This document shows, piece after piece, positions 37,437 to 39,960 of a DNA stretch of 39,960 bases. Position 1 is the first letter of the stretch. Every line of letters begins with the position of its first letter. The DNA lies in assembly GCA_024542985.1 (NCBI GenBank), contig JAMXCX010000012.1, forward strand, positions 1 through 39,960, given 5' to 3'. The position numbers and the translations under genes were made by a program. The notes under the pieces were generated by a model. The model saw only the letters and a program-made list of their open reading frames with translations, was not told the DNA's origin and ran no database searches. The DNA is from Candidatus Omnitrophota bacterium (GTDB lineage: Bacteria; Omnitrophota; Gorgyraeia; Duberdicusellales; 4484-171).

Positions 37437-39158
37437 TTAGTATACGGCGGCCACAGAAAGAACTTCCTCTAAAGAAGTAATACCTTCTTCAACCCGTTTT
37501 AGGCCACTCTCTAGAAGAGTTTTTGTACCTTTCTTTCTAGCGACATTCATGAGCTCAAGAGGAGTTGCTCCTTTATGTATTGCTGCCCTAATATCTTCAT
37601 CCAGTAAAATAATCTCATTAATTACTGATCGGCCTTTGTAACCGACAAAATTACACTTCTCACAGCCCTTAGCCTTGTATATCACCGGAGAATCTAAAAC
37701 TACTCCCTCCGGCAAATTTTCCTTCTTTACCTCATAGGCCTCTTTACAAAACTGGCAAAGTTTGCGTATCAGCCTCTGGGCGATAATCAGTCTTGTGGAA
37801 GCAGTTACCAAGTAGCTGGGAATACCAATATCCACTAACCTGCTAATAGTAGAAGCAGCATCATTAGTATGTAGGGTAGAAAAAACTAAGTGTCCGGTTA
37901 AAGCCGCCCTTATGGTCATCTCAGCAGTTTCTAAATCTCTAACTTCGCCTACTAAAATTATATCCGGATCCTGTCTCAAGAAACACCTCAAACTATTCGC
38001 AAAAGTCAAGCCTATCTCCGGTTTGACTTGAACTTGATTTATACCATCGATCCTGTACTCCACAGGATCCTCAACAGTAAGGATGTTTTTAGCCTTGGTT
38101 TTGACTTCATTCAAAGCAGCATATAAAGTGGTAGACTTACCTGACCCGGTAGGCCCGGTAAGAAAAACAAGTCCATAAGAAACTGAAATACCTTTACGTA
38201 TCATTTCTAATTCCTGAGGTAAAAATCCGAGCTTTGCCAAATCTAAAGCTATACGGCTTTTATCCAGAATTCTTAAAACAGCCTTTTCTCCATAGATAGT
38301 CGGCATAGTTGATACCCGCAAATCAATAAGACGCTTGCCTATCTTAACCATAAATCCCCCATCTTGAGGGAGTCTTTTTTCGGCAATATCCATTTTTGAG
38401 AGAATTTTTACCCTGGAAATTATAGGCAAATACAGAGAAGTTGCCGGAGAAGGCATATCATACAAAACACCATCAATGCGATATCTCAAGCTCAATTTAT
38501 CGTAATGCGGTTCGAGATGAATATCTGAAGCATTCTCTTCAATTGCCTGGCGTATTAATAAATCTACAAGCTTTACCACAGGCGCTTCTTCTGCCTGAGC
38601 AATCAGTTTATCAAGACTGAGGTCGGTTTCCTCGGAAGAAATTTCCTTTATTTCAACACCCATATCATCAAGGCTTTCCTTGCCGACTGCCTGGATAGCA
38701 TCGCGAAAAATTTTATCTTTGCCATAAAAAACTTCAATTGATTTTAAAATGTCTGACCTCGTAGAAACAACGGGATTTATCTCACAGCCGGTTATTTTCT
38801 TTAGATTATCTATAAGAATTAAATCTAAAGGGTCAAACATAACCACAGTTAGAGAATTTAAGCTCCGCGAAAGAGGCAAGACAATATTCCTTATGGCGAA
38901 AACCCGAGGTATAATCTCTTCTAAATTTTGGTCTGCTGTAGGCTTTAATTTTCCTGAAACCGAAGAAACATAGGGTATGGACAATTGCTTACTTAAGGCA
39001 ATAACTATTTGCTCTTCATTTACATAGCCTAACCTAACTAAAACCTCACCCAGCCTACCACCTTCTCTTTCTTGTAAAGAAATAGCTTCCGTGAGCTGTT
39101 TCTCGGTGATAATTCCTTCGGAAATCAATATATTACCTAGTTTTTTATATCTGGCCAT
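37437..39158 (-). CDS. Type IV pilus assembly ATPase (PilB/GspE) with tandem MshEN motif
   Basis: 573 residues. The N-terminus has two 24-residue MshEN motifs, residues 6-29 and 35-58, both of the form [RK]LGxxLxxxGxxxxxxLxxAxxxQ that binds c-di-GMP. Core ATPase: Walker A GPTGSGKST at 335-343, Asp box ILTVEDPVEYRIDG, Walker B ILVGEVRDLETAE, His box TGHLVFSTLHTNDA. A tetracysteine zinc site follows (CQFC...CEKC). ATP hydrolysis drives pilin polymerisation at the inner membrane. It lies between the secretin and PilC genes. Confidence 0.95.
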   Translation of the reverse strand: MARYKKLGNILISEGIITEKQLTEAISLQEREGGRLGEVLVRLGYVNEEQIVIALSKQLSIPYVSSVSGKLKPTADQNLEEIIPRVFAIRNIVLPLSRSLNSLTVVMFDPLDLILIDNLKKITGCEINPVVSTRSDILKSIEVFYGKDKIFRDAIQAVGKESLDDMGVEIKEISSEETDLSLDKLIAQAEEAPVVKLVDLLIRQAIEENASDIHLEPHYDKLSLRYRIDGVLYDMPSPATSLYLPIISRVKILSKMDIAEKRLPQDGGFMVKIGKRLIDLRVSTMPTIYGEKAVLRILDKSRIALDLAKLGFLPQELEMIRKGISVSYGLVFLTGPTGSGKSTTLYAALNEVKTKAKNILTVEDPVEYRIDGINQVQVKPEIGLTFANSLRCFLRQDPDIILVGEVRDLETAEMTIRAALTGHLVFSTLHTNDAASTISRLVDIGIPSYLVTASTRLIIAQRLIRKLCQFCKEAYEVKKENLPEGVVLDSPVIYKAKGCEKCNFVGYKGRSVINEIILLDEDIRAAIHKGATPLELMNVARKKGTKTLLESGLKRVEEGITSLEEVLSVAAVY

Positions 39159-39209
39159 TTTTATTCCGGTAGCAAATGTAAGCTGGTTAATTCTAATTTC
39201 ACTTAACTT

Positions 39210-39960
39210 CTAGCGGGAAAAACTATCCAAAGCAAGCCTTACAGATTCATCTTTTACATCATTCTGCTGTTCCCGGGGAAAAATCTTGGCTTTCTTAACC
39301 CGGGCTGAATTATCCGGCATTATTCGCGGGGTTAGAAAAACCAGAAGTTCTCTATCCTGGTTACCTCCCTCGGGGGATTCCCGGTAACGGAAAAGTCTTC
39401 CCACAAAAGGTAAATCTCCCAGAAAGGGTACTTTTTTGTTAATTACAGTGGTTTCTCTCTTTATAAGCCCGCCGATATATAAGGTCTCTCCATTTTTAAG
39501 CCTGACCAGGCTTTTCGTGCTTCTTTCTTCAATATTCTTGACATTACCACTACCCGTAGTTAAACCCGAAACCTTTAAACCGCTATCCGTAGACTCTCGG
39601 TTAAACATTTCCACAAACAGCGTGATTTCATTAGTAAGAAGATTGACTTGAGGAGTAACCCTTAATTTAGTTCCGGTCTCCTCTCTCTCTACATTCTGAG
39701 TTTCAACCCCCTGACTACTAGTGGTAGTAAGTCCTATTGCCTCATCTACTGTAAGATTAACTTCAGCAGTCTCATTAGAAAGAGTAAGTATCTTTGGCCG
39801 GGCTAGAAACTTGGTAGTAGTTTCCTGGCTCAGGAAATTCATCACTACTTTTAGCTGATCAAAGGCTAAGCTACCTAAAGTAAAAGTTCCGTCGGCTCCG
39901 ACAGATGGCGTAAAAGGAGGAACCAAGCGCGTCGGAAAGGGGACCGATGTCTGGCGTGAA
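39210..39960 (-). CDS. Secretin (PilQ/GspD), C-terminal part, cut by window end
   Basis: The frame runs open to the last base of the window, so the apparent TTG start at 39926 is not real. Visible is the secretin core: FDQLKVVMNFLSQETTTKFLARPKILTLSNETAEV, then LRVTPQVN, LKNGETLYIGGLIKRE, KVPFLGDLPFVGRLFRY and ELLVFLTPRIM. It forms the outer-membrane gated channel for the pilus or for secreted proteins. N-domains and signal peptide lie outside. The PilB gene starts 51 bases after its stop. Confidence 0.93.
   Translation of the reverse strand, partial: SRQTSVPFPTRLVPPFTPSVGADGTFTLGSLAFDQLKVVMNFLSQETTTKFLARPKILTLSNETAEVNLTVDEAIGLTTTSSQGVETQNVEREETGTKLRVTPQVNLLTNEITLFVEMFNRESTDSGLKVSGLTTGSGNVKNIEERSTKSLVRLKNGETLYIGGLIKRETTVINKKVPFLGDLPFVGRLFRYRESPEGGNQDRELLVFLTPRIMPDNSARVKKAKIFPREQQNDVKDESVRLALDSFSR

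Noticed and set aside
39210-39926. Secretin starting at a TTG at 39926
   Set aside because: The frame stays open to base 39960 and a secretin needs N-terminal domains and a signal peptide; this is a partial gene.

Overview
This AT-rich window reads like a chromosomal piece of an uncultured Gram-negative bacterium. The mixture fits a candidate phylum such as Omnitrophota, but that placement is inference from gene style, not from a marker gene. Evidence for an outer membrane: an outer-membrane secretin, two predicted outer-membrane barrel proteins and lipoboxes. No rRNA, CRISPR array, transposase or phage module is visible.

Layout. (1) 1-662: end of an ABC-2 transporter permease. (2) 737-6297, minus strand: a peptide-modification (RiPP-type) operon. 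In transcription order it holds a degenerate HD-GYP protein, a lasso-B2-type leader peptidase, a PqqD-type leader-binding protein, an HprK-like kinase, a short radical SAM protein, a full radical SAM/SPASM protein, a 37-residue Cys-containing precursor peptide at 1883-1996, and a nucleotidyltransferase. The precursor has a strong ribosome binding site, an ATGA overlap with the SPASM enzyme gene, and a YxxP leader motif. No lasso cyclase is present. (3) 6423-18379: signalling, mostly cyclic-di-GMP: two response regulators, an intact HD-GYP, two PilZ proteins, a response regulator-EAL protein, and a c-di-GMP-I (GEMM) riboswitch with its own terminator (11126-11239) ahead of a small envelope operon. 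Metabolic genes (iron alcohol dehydrogenase, PfkB sugar kinase) are interspersed. (4) 18568-26798: nitronate monooxygenase family protein, tRNA-His, MORN-2 repeat and membrane proteins, AsmA-like protein, tRNA-Arg and tRNA-Pro, inositol monophosphatase, SmpB, auxin-efflux-type carrier. (5) 27010-27835: tRNA-Leu relic, tRNA-Leu, tRNA-Ser, and a GIY-YIG gene between two copies of the tRNA-Ser 3' end. (6) 27927-34860: CPBP protease, M48 protease with pyrE, Na/phosphate symporter with PhoU-like partner, NUDIX hydrolase, FAD-linked oxidase, barrel protein. (7) 35117-39960: type IV pilus / type II secretion operon: secretin, PilB/GspE ATPase, PilC/GspF, two prepilins.

How it fits together. Cyclic-di-GMP links much of the window: degradation (HD-GYP, EAL), protein receptors (two PilZ, and a tandem MshEN motif on the pilus ATPase) and an RNA receptor (GEMM). 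No GGDEF synthase is in view. The most novel-looking system is the radical SAM RiPP operon, which combines lasso-peptide tailoring genes with radical SAM chemistry and has a precursor short enough to be missed by automated gene calling.
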